Shown piece by piece: positions 8,755 through 16,766 of a stretch of DNA of 39,876 bases (positions are counted from its first letter, which is position 1; each line of letters opens with the position of its first letter). This stretch comes from Psychromonas sp. Urea-02u-13. GTDB taxonomy: Bacteria > Pseudomonadota > Gammaproteobacteria > Enterobacterales > Psychromonadaceae. Where the stretch lies: assembly GCF_002835995.1 (NCBI RefSeq), contig NZ_PJBZ01000073.1, positions 1 to 39,876 on the forward strand, in the 5' to 3' direction. A program made the translations under genes and the position numbers. The notes beneath the pieces are model-generated. The model was not told where the DNA came from. It ran no database searches and was given only the letters and a program-made list of their open reading frames with translations.

Positions 8755-9492
8755 ATGATTAAAGTAACCAATCTAAGTAAAAGCTTTGATGATCTAGCGG
8801 TATTAAAAGAGATTAGCTTCGAGGTTAATAAAGGCGAGATTGTGGTTATTATTGGCCCATCTGGTACCGGTAAATCAACCTTATTACGTTGTTTAAACTA
8901 CCTAGAAGCGCCAACCTCAGGTAGCGTTGAAATAGGTGAGATTTGTGTTGATGCCAAAAAACACAATAACAAACAGATAACGCAACTGCGTAAGCAAAGT
9001 AGTTTTGTATTTCAAAACTATTCTTTGTTTGCAAATAAAACGGCTATTGAAAACGTCGCTGAAAGTTTAATTACCGTGTGGAAAACAACACGTAATGAAG
9101 CTCAAGAAACCGCTAAAAATATTTTAATAAAAGTAGGATTAGAAGATAAGTTAAATTTCTATCCATCGCAACTCTCAGGCGGTCAACAACAGCGTGTTGG
9201 TATCGCACGTGCGATGGCAGCAAAAGGTGAAGTGATTTTATTTGATGAACCCACCTCTGCACTTGATCCAGAATGGGTTGAAGAAGTACTCGCAGTGATG
9301 AAGCAATTAGCCCTTGAGAAACAAACCATGATAGTTGTTACTCATGAAATGCAGTTTGCCAAAGAAGTCGCAGATAGAGTCATTTTCATGGAAGGGGGTT
9401 ATATTGTTGAGCAAGGCACACCTGAGCAGATCTTTGAACACCCGCAACACAAACGTACCCAAGCATTTGTTAAAAGAGCCCTAAAGCGTTAA
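8755..9492 (+). CDS. Polar amino acid ABC transporter, ATP-binding protein
   Basis: 245 residues with all ABC ATPase motifs: Walker [10 protein letters not shown] (34-42), Q-loop FQNYSLF, signature LSGGQQQR (140-147), Walker B ILFDEP (161-166) and switch His197 (VTHE). It belongs to the GlnQ/HisP/TcyC group. It starts one base after the permease stop, so translation is coupled. Together with the genes at 7125 and 8082 it makes a complete importer. Confidence 0.95.
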   Translation: MIKVTNLSKSFDDLAVLKEISFEVNKGEIVVIIGPSGTGKSTLLRCLNYLEAPTSGSVEIGEICVDAKKHNNKQITQLRKQSSFVFQNYSLFANKTAIENVAESLITVWKTTRNEAQETAKNILIKVGLEDKLNFYPSQLSGGQQQRVGIARAMAAKGEVILFDEPTSALDPEWVEEVLAVMKQLALEKQTMIVVTHEMQFAKEVADRVIFMEGGYIVEQGTPEQIFEHPQHKRTQAFVKRALKR

Positions 9493-9514
9493 ATAGGCCT
9501 TTTGCTTGAGCATT

Positions 9515-9537
9515 GCTGATGCACAGAGTGCATCAGC
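9515..9537. terminator. Stem-loop between convergent genes
   Basis: GCTGATGCAC (9515-9524) and GTGCATCAGC (9528-9537) form a perfect 10-bp stem with a 3-base loop between the convergent ATPase and permease genes. No strong T-tract is seen on either strand, so it may act as a transcript end stabiliser. Confidence 0.55.
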
Positions 9538-9544
9538 TCAATCA

Positions 9545-10708
9545 TTAAATTACCTGTGATACCAGCAAGAACCCACCAAAAAACAAACAAGCAACTAAAG
9601 CAGACTTGCCACCGGCAACTTGGTAATAACTTTCATTAACTTGTTCAAAGTCATCAGAGCGTACTTTCATTACCATCGCCATTGGGATAAATATCGCCAG
9701 GAAAACCAGAATAATACCCGCATAGCCTAATACCCCAATAAACTGCTCTTTTGCAATAATCGCACCCAGTAGAGGCAACATGAAAGTGATTAAGAAAGTG
9801 ACTAATTTATTACTCTTAAACAGGTCGCGATTTTGATCAAACAACGACATTGCGACACCTAAGAAAGAAGTCACTAATGCAAGACCCGTGAAAAGAGATA
9901 AAACAGACCCTAGGTTTGGATATTGCAGGCTCAGTGTTGCGATCAACTCAGATACATTAGCAAAACTTACTAGCTGCTCAGCCGGTAAATTACCCACGAC
10001 TGCAACCAACCATAATAGATAACAAAATAGTGGCAACGTAGAGCCAAACACCACCATATTACGCAACTGTTTGTGAGTCGCTTCGCTGTTATATTTAACC
10101 ACTGAAGGCACAACCACCATGAAACCAAAACTGGTAAACAGTACTGCACTATGTTTGATTAAATCAACTTTATTAGCACTTTCTTGTTGCTGAAAATTAT
10201 TCATATCAATGTTTGGCAAAAGGTAAGCGAGTGTCACTATCAGCGCAATTAACATCGCAAAGAATAATAAACGATTAAGTTTATCAACGCTTGCCGTGCC
10301 CTGCGCAACAAAAGCGCCAATACACACAGTAAACAGTAGCTGGCTTTGTATTAGACTCAATTGCCAACCTAGTTTGTTAATCAATTGCTGAAGTAAGTCT
10401 CCGGCGCTAACAATATAAGCAATCATCAAACACGTTACCAAACAATATAACAGGCCATTGGTGATGATCTGCCCTTGCTTACCTAAGGTTTTTTGGGCAA
10501 TACTATTCATGCCTATACCACCGCCACTACGTAGCGTCGCCTCTAACAAAAGCAATGCGGCATAAGTAGTACCAAGCCAGATAGCGACCATTAACAGCGA
10601 GCCCCAAAGCACACCAAATTTCGCCAATACCATTGGAATTGCAAGCATACCCGCACCTAGTGCTGTACCTGCAATTAATAACATACCACCAAGAAGTTTT
10701 AAATTCAC
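9545..10708 (-). CDS. Aromatic amino acid permease (HAAAP family, TyrP/Mtr-like)
   Basis: 387 residues and about 11 membrane segments. The N-terminus (GGMLLIAGTALGAGMLAIP) and the FTSFGFMVVVPSVVKYN segment are hallmarks of the hydroxy/aromatic amino acid permease family that includes TyrP, Mtr and TnaB. It imports tyrosine or tryptophan with protons; which one cannot be decided here. The start is GTG with AAGGT six bases upstream. It lies downstream of brnQ on the same strand with a hairpin-containing gap of about 150 bases. Confidence 0.85.
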   Translation of the reverse strand: MNLKLLGGMLLIAGTALGAGMLAIPMVLAKFGVLWGSLLMVAIWLGTTYAALLLLEATLRSGGGIGMNSIAQKTLGKQGQIITNGLLYCLVTCLMIAYIVSAGDLLQQLINKLGWQLSLIQSQLLFTVCIGAFVAQGTASVDKLNRLLFFAMLIALIVTLAYLLPNIDMNNFQQQESANKVDLIKHSAVLFTSFGFMVVVPSVVKYNSEATHKQLRNMVVFGSTLPLFCYLLWLVAVVGNLPAEQLVSFANVSELIATLSLQYPNLGSVLSLFTGLALVTSFLGVAMSLFDQNRDLFKSNKLVTFLITFMLPLLGAIIAKEQFIGVLGYAGIILVFLAIFIPMAMVMKVRSDDFEQVNESYYQVAGGKSALVACLFFGGFLLVSQVI

Positions 10709-10760
10709 AAATCTACCTTACATACTCACTCGGCTTCATGCCAAGAGAGCAACAAATAAG

Positions 10761-10787
10761 AGCCGTTAAATCATTAAGATAACGGCT
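10761..10787 (-). other. Stem-loop upstream of the aromatic amino acid permease
   Basis: AGCCGTTA (10761-10768) pairs with TAACGGCT (10780-10787). On the minus strand it lies 53-79 bases before the GTG start, so it could sit in the 5' leader or be a second terminator after brnQ. No TyrR box was recognised. Confidence 0.4.
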
Positions 10788-10820
10788 ATAGCTGAATCCA
10801 TTCAGAGGATAATAAGAAAG

Positions 10821-10849
10821 AGAGTAAGCCCTTAAAATTGACTTACTCT
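10821..10849 (-). terminator. Weak terminator-like hairpin after brnQ
   Basis: AGAGTAAG (10821-10828) pairs with CTTACTCT (10842-10849) 12 bases beyond the brnQ stop; a pyrimidine-rich tract follows on the minus strand. The loop is long (13 bases), so strength is uncertain. Confidence 0.45.
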
Positions 10850-10860
10850 AATAACAGAAG

Positions 10861-12174
10861 TTATGCGGGTTGGTTTATTTTATCGGTATTATCTTTAAAA
10901 ATAAAAATAGCGATAATAATAGCGGCGACCGTCGGTAACGCCCATGCCATGCCTTGATCAAAGAGAGGTAAAAACTCAAAGCTCTGCATATTAATACCGC
11001 TTGCTTTTATTCCATCTAAAAGACCAAAAAAGAGTGCGATACTCATAACAAAACGATAACTGAGCTTTTTATTACTGATAAAGCTATCAAGCAATGTCAG
11101 CGCAACCAGTGCAATCGCAATAGGATATATAACGTATAGAACAGGAATTGAAAGACTAATTAATTCATTTAAGCCCACGTTTGTAACCAATGCACATAAT
11201 GCACAGTTGACAATAACCAGTAATTTTCTATTCCATGTTGGTTTGAGTTTGGTTAAAAAATCAGACATCGCACTCACTAGGCCTACCGCAGTCGTTAAAC
11301 ATGCTAAAGCAACCACTAATGCTAATAGAATTAAACCAGGCGTATTAAATAGCGCTTGTACGTAAACAGCAATGATTTCTCCACCATTACTTAGACTAGC
11401 CGCACTACCATGGCTAGTTGCGCCTAAATAGAAAAGAGAAACATAAACAAAAGTTAATCCGATAGCGGCAATACATCCTGCCATCGTTAGGTACTTATAC
11501 TGTACTTTTTTGTCTTCAATGCCTTTTGATTTAATGACATTAATAATGAGCATGCCAAACACTAACGCACCCAGAGTATCCATAGTGTTATAGCCTTCTA
11601 AAAAGCCTTTAGTGAATGGACTATCGAGATAAGCAGGGGCAGCTTCACTTAGGCCAGAAAGTGGACTAATAAAAACTGAGATAGATAAAATAGCCAATAA
11701 AATAATTAATAAAGGAGTAATAATTTTACCCACCATATCTAATAGTTTACCGGTCGAGAGTGATAAATAGCCGACGATCAGGAAAAACACTATCGAGAAG
11801 ATAGCTAAGCTCATTGCGCCACCATTATCTAAAAAGGGATTAACGGATATTTCAAAGGCAACTAAAGCGGCTCTTGGCGTCGCAAAACTTGGCCCTATAA
11901 CAATAAACACCGCAAGCGCAAAAAAAGTAGCCACTTTGCTTGGCAGGTTTTTTGCCATATCAACAATGCCACCGCCCGCTTTTGCCACTGCGATTAAAGT
12001 AATTAACGGAAGACCAACGGCTGTAACCAAAAATCCAAGTGTCGCGGGTAATAAGTGTTCTCCAGCCATTGCACCTGCTAACGGTGGGAAAATTATATTG
12101 CCGGCGCCTAAAAAGAAGGCAAATGTCATAAATCCTAAGGCGAGTATATCAAAGCTTGATAAGCTATTTTTCAT
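10861..12174 (-). CDS. brnQ: Branched-chain amino acid transport system II carrier protein (LIVCS family)
   Basis: 437 residues and about 12 membrane segments. The N-terminal GFMTFAFFLGAGNIIFPPLAG is the typical LIVCS motif. It imports leucine, isoleucine and valine with sodium or protons. An in-frame ATG at 12189 gives five more residues but lacks a ribosome-binding site; AGGA lies eight bases before the ATG at 12174, so that start is preferred. Confidence 0.9.
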   Translation of the reverse strand: MKNSLSSFDILALGFMTFAFFLGAGNIIFPPLAGAMAGEHLLPATLGFLVTAVGLPLITLIAVAKAGGGIVDMAKNLPSKVATFFALAVFIVIGPSFATPRAALVAFEISVNPFLDNGGAMSLAIFSIVFFLIVGYLSLSTGKLLDMVGKIITPLLIILLAILSISVFISPLSGLSEAAPAYLDSPFTKGFLEGYNTMDTLGALVFGMLIINVIKSKGIEDKKVQYKYLTMAGCIAAIGLTFVYVSLFYLGATSHGSAASLSNGGEIIAVYVQALFNTPGLILLALVVALACLTTAVGLVSAMSDFLTKLKPTWNRKLLVIVNCALCALVTNVGLNELISLSIPVLYVIYPIAIALVALTLLDSFISNKKLSYRFVMSIALFFGLLDGIKASGINMQSFEFLPLFDQGMAWALPTVAAIIIAIFIFKDNTDKINQPA

Positions 12175-12880
12175 TCTATATTCCTGCATGCATGTGTATT
12201 TAATAAAAAGAGGTTAACGATAAATGCACTGAAATATTAATAGCTACGTCCATGAAGTAAAAATTAGGTGCGAAAAACGATTTTTCTTTTTAGCTCGCTA
12301 AAAAAGCGACTAGTTTAAGTGTTAATAATTACTATTTGTACCATAAATTGGAAGTTGTAACAGTTCTCATCAATAGAAAAATCGTCTTACGATCTAGGTC
12401 AAAAAAAAACCAACCACAAACCTAGTGACTAAAAAATCAAAATAAACAACTACCTATGTACTCTACCTTATGTTAATTAGGAATAAACCATTAAAAAACA
12501 AGTATATAAAGTAATTAAAATGCACGGTAAATAACCTTTGTTGCATAAAAAATCACAGTGGATTGTTAATCCCTAAAAAACAAATAAATTTACAGGTGTA
12601 TTTTTTATATAACAATGACAATTAAATGAATGCTTTATTGGAATTCAACATATTACCTATGTGATGTAAGTCGACCTTTTGTTTTCATTCTTTGAATCGT
12701 TAAAAGTCAAAAGTAGACACGTAGCTATCATTTTACTTTACAGCGTCTAAGCGCGATCATAATTCCTAACACCAACAACGGTCATCCGTCGCTTCAACTG
12801 GTATCTGTTAGAGATAATATGCTACAGTGATTTTTACTTATTTTACTTATGCTTTTGGCTACAAAACAGAAGAGAAAAAC
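12175..12880. other. Long AT-rich divergent intergenic region
   Basis: About 700 bases between divergent brnQ and yciB with no convincing gene. It should hold both promoters. Visible are a short hairpin (TCGCT-aaaaa-AGCGA near 12294-12308) in the brnQ leader direction and a possible -10 for yciB within GATAATATGCTACAG just before 12827. No leucine-rich leader peptide was recognised. Confidence 0.6.
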
Positions 12881-13456
12881 ATGAAACAACTATTAGAATT
12901 TATTCCCCTGGTGATCTTTTTTATCGTTTATAAGATGGTTGATATCTATGCAGCAACGGCGGCATTAATGATAGGTATGACGATTACGTTTATTTATAGT
13001 TATTTCAAAAATGGTAAAAAAGCGGAAAAAATGCAGATCATCACACTAGGTATGATCTTGATTTTTGGTACCTTAACATTGGTTTTACACGATGACTCTT
13101 TCATCAAATGGAAAGTCACACTGGTTTATGGTGTTTTTGCCATCGGTTTATTAGTGACACAGTTCGTTTTCAAAAAACCTGCCATCAAACAAATGTTAGG
13201 TAAAGAGCTAACACTGCCAGACCACATTTGGAACAATCTTAACTTTGCCTGGGCACTCTTCTTTATCGTGTTAGGTGCCGTAAATATGTATGTGGCTTTT
13301 AATATGTCACAGGAAGTCTGGGTTAATTTTAAAGTATTTGGCTTATTAGCAATCACCTTGCTCTTTACTGTTCTCAGTGGTTTATACCTTTATAAGCATT
13401 TACCCGCCGAAAGTAAAAAAGCAGAGAAAACAGTCTCAGATAAAGAATCGGAATAA
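12881..13456 (+). CDS. yciB: Inner membrane-spanning protein YciB (septation protein A family)
   Basis: 191 residues and about five membrane segments, with the family features FIPLVIFFIVYK near the start and NLNFAWALFFIVLGAVN in the second half. YciB/IspZ proteins act in the inner membrane and affect cell envelope synthesis and division. The ATG at 12881 is preceded by GAAGAG and begins the conserved MKQLLEF; the frame is open for 18 codons upstream, but that part is not conserved-looking. It is followed after 18 bases by yciI, as in many gammaproteobacteria. Confidence 0.92.
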   Translation: MKQLLEFIPLVIFFIVYKMVDIYAATAALMIGMTITFIYSYFKNGKKAEKMQIITLGMILIFGTLTLVLHDDSFIKWKVTLVYGVFAIGLLVTQFVFKKPAIKQMLGKELTLPDHIWNNLNFAWALFFIVLGAVNMYVAFNMSQEVWVNFKVFGLLAITLLFTVLSGLYLYKHLPAESKKAEKTVSDKESE

Positions 13457-13474
13457 AAATAAGAGGAATAACAC

Positions 13475-13774
13475 ATGTTATATGTCATTTTTTCACAAGA
13501 TGTAGAAAACAGTTTACCGTTACGCATTCAATCTCGCCCGGCACATGTTGCACGGTTACAAGCACTTAATGAGCAAGGTCGTTTATTTGTTGCAGGCCCA
13601 AATCCAGCAATTGATAGTGAAGATCCAGGTGACGCTGGTTTTACCGGCTCAACCGTCATTGCAGAGTTTGCTTCACTTGGCGATGCACAAGCCTGGGCAG
13701 ATGCCGATCCGTATATTGAAGCCGGTGTTTATGCTTCCGTTATCGTAAAGCCCTTCAAAAAAGTATTGCCGTAA
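13475..13774 (+). CDS. yciI: YciI family protein
   Basis: 99 residues with the ferredoxin-like YciI fold; the [22 protein letters not shown] segment contains the conserved His and the C-terminal part has the Asp-Pro (DADPY) of the family. Biochemical role in this organism is unknown; related domains bind small ligands. GAGGAATAACAC precedes the ATG. It is co-transcribed with yciB and closed by the terminator at 13792. Confidence 0.93.
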   Translation: MLYVIFSQDVENSLPLRIQSRPAHVARLQALNEQGRLFVAGPNPAIDSEDPGDAGFTGSTVIAEFASLGDAQAWADADPYIEAGVYASVIVKPFKKVLP

Positions 13775-13791
13775 AACGATAATACTTAAAT

Positions 13792-13821
13792 AAAAAGCCA
13801 GCAGATTTTGCTGGCTTTTTA
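13792..13821 (+). terminator. Terminator of yciB-yciI
   Basis: AGCCAGCA (13796-13803) pairs with TGCTGGCT (13809-13816), flanked by A-run and T-run; 5-base loop. The A-run makes it potentially bidirectional. Confidence 0.9.
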
Positions 13822-14061
13822 TTTGTGCAGAAACAACCTTTTGAGACAGCTTTTCAACAGGCTCGCTATATAACAGCATATCAACACTAAGCACTTCCCT
13901 CTTAGCCAAGATAAAACTCCCCTGGAAATAGTCCCCCCCTGCTACTGTTTTCAGTTTCTATAAGTGATGCAGTGAGTGTTGTGCATTTACTTTCTTGTTA
14001 TTTGATTAAAAGCGATTGAGTTACATCAGCACATAAAATGTAATAGTGGTTTTATAAAAAC
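13822..14061. other. Intergenic region between convergent yciI and dapD
   Basis: No gene supported. On the minus strand there is a G-run (complement of 13933-13940) and a possible TTG-initiated frame from 13909, but that frame runs straight through the yciI terminator and is rejected. A short GGAAAT...AGTCCCCCC(C/T)TGC motif here recurs near 36190. Confidence 0.5.
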
Positions 14062-14088
14062 AAAAAAGGCTACATAAAGTAGCCTTTT
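14062..14088 (-). terminator. Terminator of dapD
   Basis: GGCTAC (14068-14073) pairs with GTAGCC (14079-14084), extended by A4/T4 on both sides; the A6 at 14062-14067 is a T-tract on the minus strand, 23 bases behind the dapD stop. Confidence 0.88.
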
Positions 14089-14110
14089 AAAACAAAGAGG
14101 TAAGTCTTGT

Positions 14111-15139
14111 TTAGTTTGAATGCAACATACTGTTTAACTCAACAGCGCTTTTGTTTGCAAGACATTCAATTTGACCTGTCATAGAGTTACGACGGAACAA
14201 TAAATCATCTTTATTCGCTAATTCACGTGCTTTAGCAAAACCAGCATCGTTACCTTCATTATCTAGCATCTTCACTTTTGAACCGGCTGTAACATACAAA
14301 CCAGACTCAATAGTACAACGGCTGCCTAGTGGGATACCTAAACCTGCGTTAGCACCTAATAGGCTATTCTCGCCTATTTTAATGACCATTTTGCCGCCAC
14401 CGCTTAATGTGCCCATAATTGAAGCACCACCACCGATATCAGAACCTTCACCCACCATGACGCCTGCAGAAATACGGCCTTCAACCATGCTTACACCTGT
14501 TGTGCCCGCATTGAAGTTGATGAAACCTTCGTGCATTACTGTTGTACCTTGACCTACATGTGCGCCTAAACGTACACGTGAAGTATCGGCGATACGAATG
14601 CCTGATGGCACAACGTAATCAACCATTTTAGGAAATTTATCAACACAATCAACGGTGATAGTTTCACCGCTTAAACGTGCTTCAATTTGACGGTCAGCAA
14701 GCTCAGGTAAATCGATCGCGCCTTTATTTGTCCATGCGATATTATGTAACACACCGAAGATACCATCTAATACTAAACCGTGTGGTTGTACTAAACGATG
14801 CGAGATAAGTTGTAACTTTAAGTAACCTTCAGCAACCGTTGCTGGTGCAGCATCGGTAGCTAAAATAGTTAATACAAGTGGCTGTGTTGATTTTGACGCA
14901 GCAATCGCAAAGTCTGCATTTGCAGTTTCATCAGCACCGTTAAATGCAGCACTTAGTTGCTCAGCAATTTCAGCTGTCACTTCAAGTGTTTCATTGCCAC
15001 CTTGATAACCAATAAGTGCGCCAACAACAGCAACAAGATCTTCACTTGGATTCAAAAGAGGATTAGGGAAAAAGGCTTCGATGATTTTTTGATCGCGATT
15101 TTTCGTAGCAGTACCAAAAGCAAGTGCAAATGTAGACAT
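14111..15139 (-). CDS. dapD: 2,3,4,5-tetrahydropyridine-2,6-dicarboxylate N-succinyltransferase (long form)
   Basis: 342 residues, matching the longer DapD type of marine gammaproteobacteria and pseudomonads rather than the ~274-residue E. coli form. The C-terminal half shows the left-handed beta-helix hexapeptide pattern (IRIADTSRVRLGAHVGQGT, then repeated Gly-rich hexads to LLGANAGLGIPLG). It transfers succinyl from succinyl-CoA in the lysine/diaminopimelate pathway, supplying lysine and peptidoglycan. GGAG lies eight bases before the ATG. No lysine riboswitch fits in the 86-base upstream gap. Confidence 0.93.
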   Translation of the reverse strand: MSTFALAFGTATKNRDQKIIEAFFPNPLLNPSEDLVAVVGALIGYQGGNETLEVTAEIAEQLSAAFNGADETANADFAIAASKSTQPLVLTILATDAAPATVAEGYLKLQLISHRLVQPHGLVLDGIFGVLHNIAWTNKGAIDLPELADRQIEARLSGETITVDCVDKFPKMVDYVVPSGIRIADTSRVRLGAHVGQGTTVMHEGFINFNAGTTGVSMVEGRISAGVMVGEGSDIGGGASIMGTLSGGGKMVIKIGENSLLGANAGLGIPLGSRCTIESGLYVTAGSKVKMLDNEGNDAGFAKARELANKDDLLFRRNSMTGQIECLANKSAVELNSMLHSN

Positions 15140-15225
15140 GAATTAAGCTCCAATTTAAAAGTCTAAAATAAAGCAGTCATCATAATGGAGTCGCCGAAGA
15201 TTTAAAGCGATAAATGCAAAACAGG

Positions 15226-15762
15226 CTAATTAATTGATTTTTTCGACAGGCCCATTTTTGCTTTTTTTATCAAAAAGGGAAGTAACAGATACAATAACTC
15301 TAATAATAAAGTAGCAAGGGTCGCAATAATAAGCCCAACAATAATCGACTCTTTGTTCAATACAATATTGGCTTGATAATTGTTTTTTGTTTCCAAAAAT
15401 AACGGTTGATTTATTTGTGTTAATAGAAAATAAAATCGTTCAAATGCAGAGCCTTGTAATCTAACTTTTTGCAGATATAAAAAATCAGTACGAGTAACAA
15501 GTGCCTCTATAATTTTTGTTTCTGCTTTGAAAAGCGCAATATCACTGTGCTTATGTTTATCAACCAATGCATTAAGATCTCCCTCGAAGAGAAAGTCAGC
15601 CAGTTTTTGATACTGCTTAAGTTGCCCTTTCGACTCGAGGTAATGCGCATCAAGTCGCGTTTCGTAGAGGTTTAAAAAATGCGGTAATTGCAAGCCTATT
15701 AACAACGTTAACGCAAATGTTACTTTTAAACTATAACGTTGTAAAAGGGCTAATAAAATCAC
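15226..15762 (-). CDS. DUF2937 family membrane protein
   Basis: 178 residues with an N-terminal membrane segment (about 10-30), a charged periplasmic or cytoplasmic middle, and a C-terminal hydrophobic hairpin (about 138-165). It resembles DUF2937 proteins, whose function is unknown. It begins with GTG overlapping the djlA stop by four bases (GTGA), so it is translated together with djlA and may be a membrane partner in envelope or chaperone functions; that last point is inference from coupling only. Confidence 0.7.
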   Translation of the reverse strand: MILLALLQRYSLKVTFALTLLIGLQLPHFLNLYETRLDAHYLESKGQLKQYQKLADFLFEGDLNALVDKHKHSDIALFKAETKIIEALVTRTDFLYLQKVRLQGSAFERFYFLLTQINQPLFLETKNNYQANIVLNKESIIVGLIIATLATLLLELLYLLLPFLIKKAKMGLSKKSIN

Positions 15763-16565
15763 TTGAAACCGCGCTCTTTACGTAGGGTTTCGTATGCTTT
15801 TTGGATGTCCTGCGCTTTTTCTTTAGCAAGATTCATCATCTCTTCAGGCAAACCTTTTGAAGCAAGTTTATCTGGATGATTTTGACTCATCAATTTCCGA
15901 TATGCACGTTTAACTTCTTTATCGGTAGCACTTTTGTCTACACCTAATATTTTATAAGAATCATCGGCACTTGCTTGTTGCTGTTGTTGCTGTTGTCCTT
16001 GGTGGAAATGTTGCTGACCTTCAATCATCTGTAACAAACGGTCTAGCTCATTACGCGTGAAACCGAGTTGCTCTGCGATGGTATAAAGAATCGTTTTTTC
16101 TTTGTCGTCAATAATGCCATCTGAAAATGCAACTTGTACTTGGATGCCCAAAAACATTTGTAGCACATTACGATCGCCACGCACCATTTGTGCAAACTCA
16201 GCTAAGGTTTCCTGCAGTGGGAAATCAGCCTCTTTTCCAAGTGCAAAAGCACTTTGTGCCTGTGAACGCGCTTCACCTTGTAAACGCATTTGATCCATAT
16301 AAGCATTTGCAACTTGGATATCCGTTTGTGTCACTTGCCCTTTTGCTTTTGCAAGATGGCCCATCACCGAAAAAGTAGCATTAAAAAATATTTTCTGTTT
16401 GTCTTTGCTCGTTGTGCTGTTACCAAAAATTCCATTCTGCACATTAAAATTTATTGCACGTGCGCGATCAAATCGATGACCTAACCAAATACCTAATAAC
16501 ATGCCAAAAATATGGCCAAACATGAAACCGAAAAAACCACCTAGTATTTTTCCCCAAATTCGCAT
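15759..16565 (-). CDS. djlA: Membrane-anchored DnaJ-like co-chaperone DjlA
   Basis: 268 residues. An N-terminal glycine-rich membrane segment (GFFGFMFGHIFGMLLGIWLG) is followed by a TerB-like helical region (about 50-180), a glutamine run (QQQQQQQ near 195) and a C-terminal J domain (about 203-268) with the HPD motif in MSQNHPDKL. It stimulates DnaK at the inner membrane and in E. coli feeds the Rcs envelope response. It is divergent from lptD, the conserved arrangement in enteric and marine relatives. Confidence 0.95.
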   Translation of the reverse strand: MRIWGKILGGFFGFMFGHIFGMLLGIWLGHRFDRARAINFNVQNGIFGNSTTSKDKQKIFFNATFSVMGHLAKAKGQVTQTDIQVANAYMDQMRLQGEARSQAQSAFALGKEADFPLQETLAEFAQMVRGDRNVLQMFLGIQVQVAFSDGIIDDKEKTILYTIAEQLGFTRNELDRLLQMIEGQQHFHQGQQQQQQQASADDSYKILGVDKSATDKEVKRAYRKLMSQNHPDKLASKGLPEEMMNLAKEKAQDIQKAYETLRKERGFK

Positions 16566-16766
16566 AAATTTTCAGACCTTTGCTTTTAATAAATTATTTT
16601 CACTATTTTGACCAACTATCCGCCAATTTACCAATTTTTTAACTTAAATTGAAAAATTAATCAAAAACTACGCGCAAAAATTGGAGCGCTGCTTTGTTTG
16701 CTGATATTCTTAATCATTTTCACGCTTAGCGCCTTCTATCTTCTAAGCAAATTTTGTGAGTGGTTA

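Noticed and set aside
12175-12880. Leader peptide attenuator or riboswitch upstream of brnQ
   Set aside because: No leucine-rich short frame and no recognised riboswitch core; only weak hairpins.
13673-13909. Minus-strand TTG frame with a GGGGAG upstream
   Set aside because: It reads through the yciI terminator hairpin and into yciI in antisense; composition after the first 25 residues is just the hairpin translated.
15140-15225. Lysine riboswitch for dapD
   Set aside because: The gap is too short and has none of the expected stems.
16698-16766. Upstream TTG start for lptD
   Set aside because: The ATG at 16767 begins a standard signal peptide; the upstream 23 codons would put a second hydrophobic segment in front of it.
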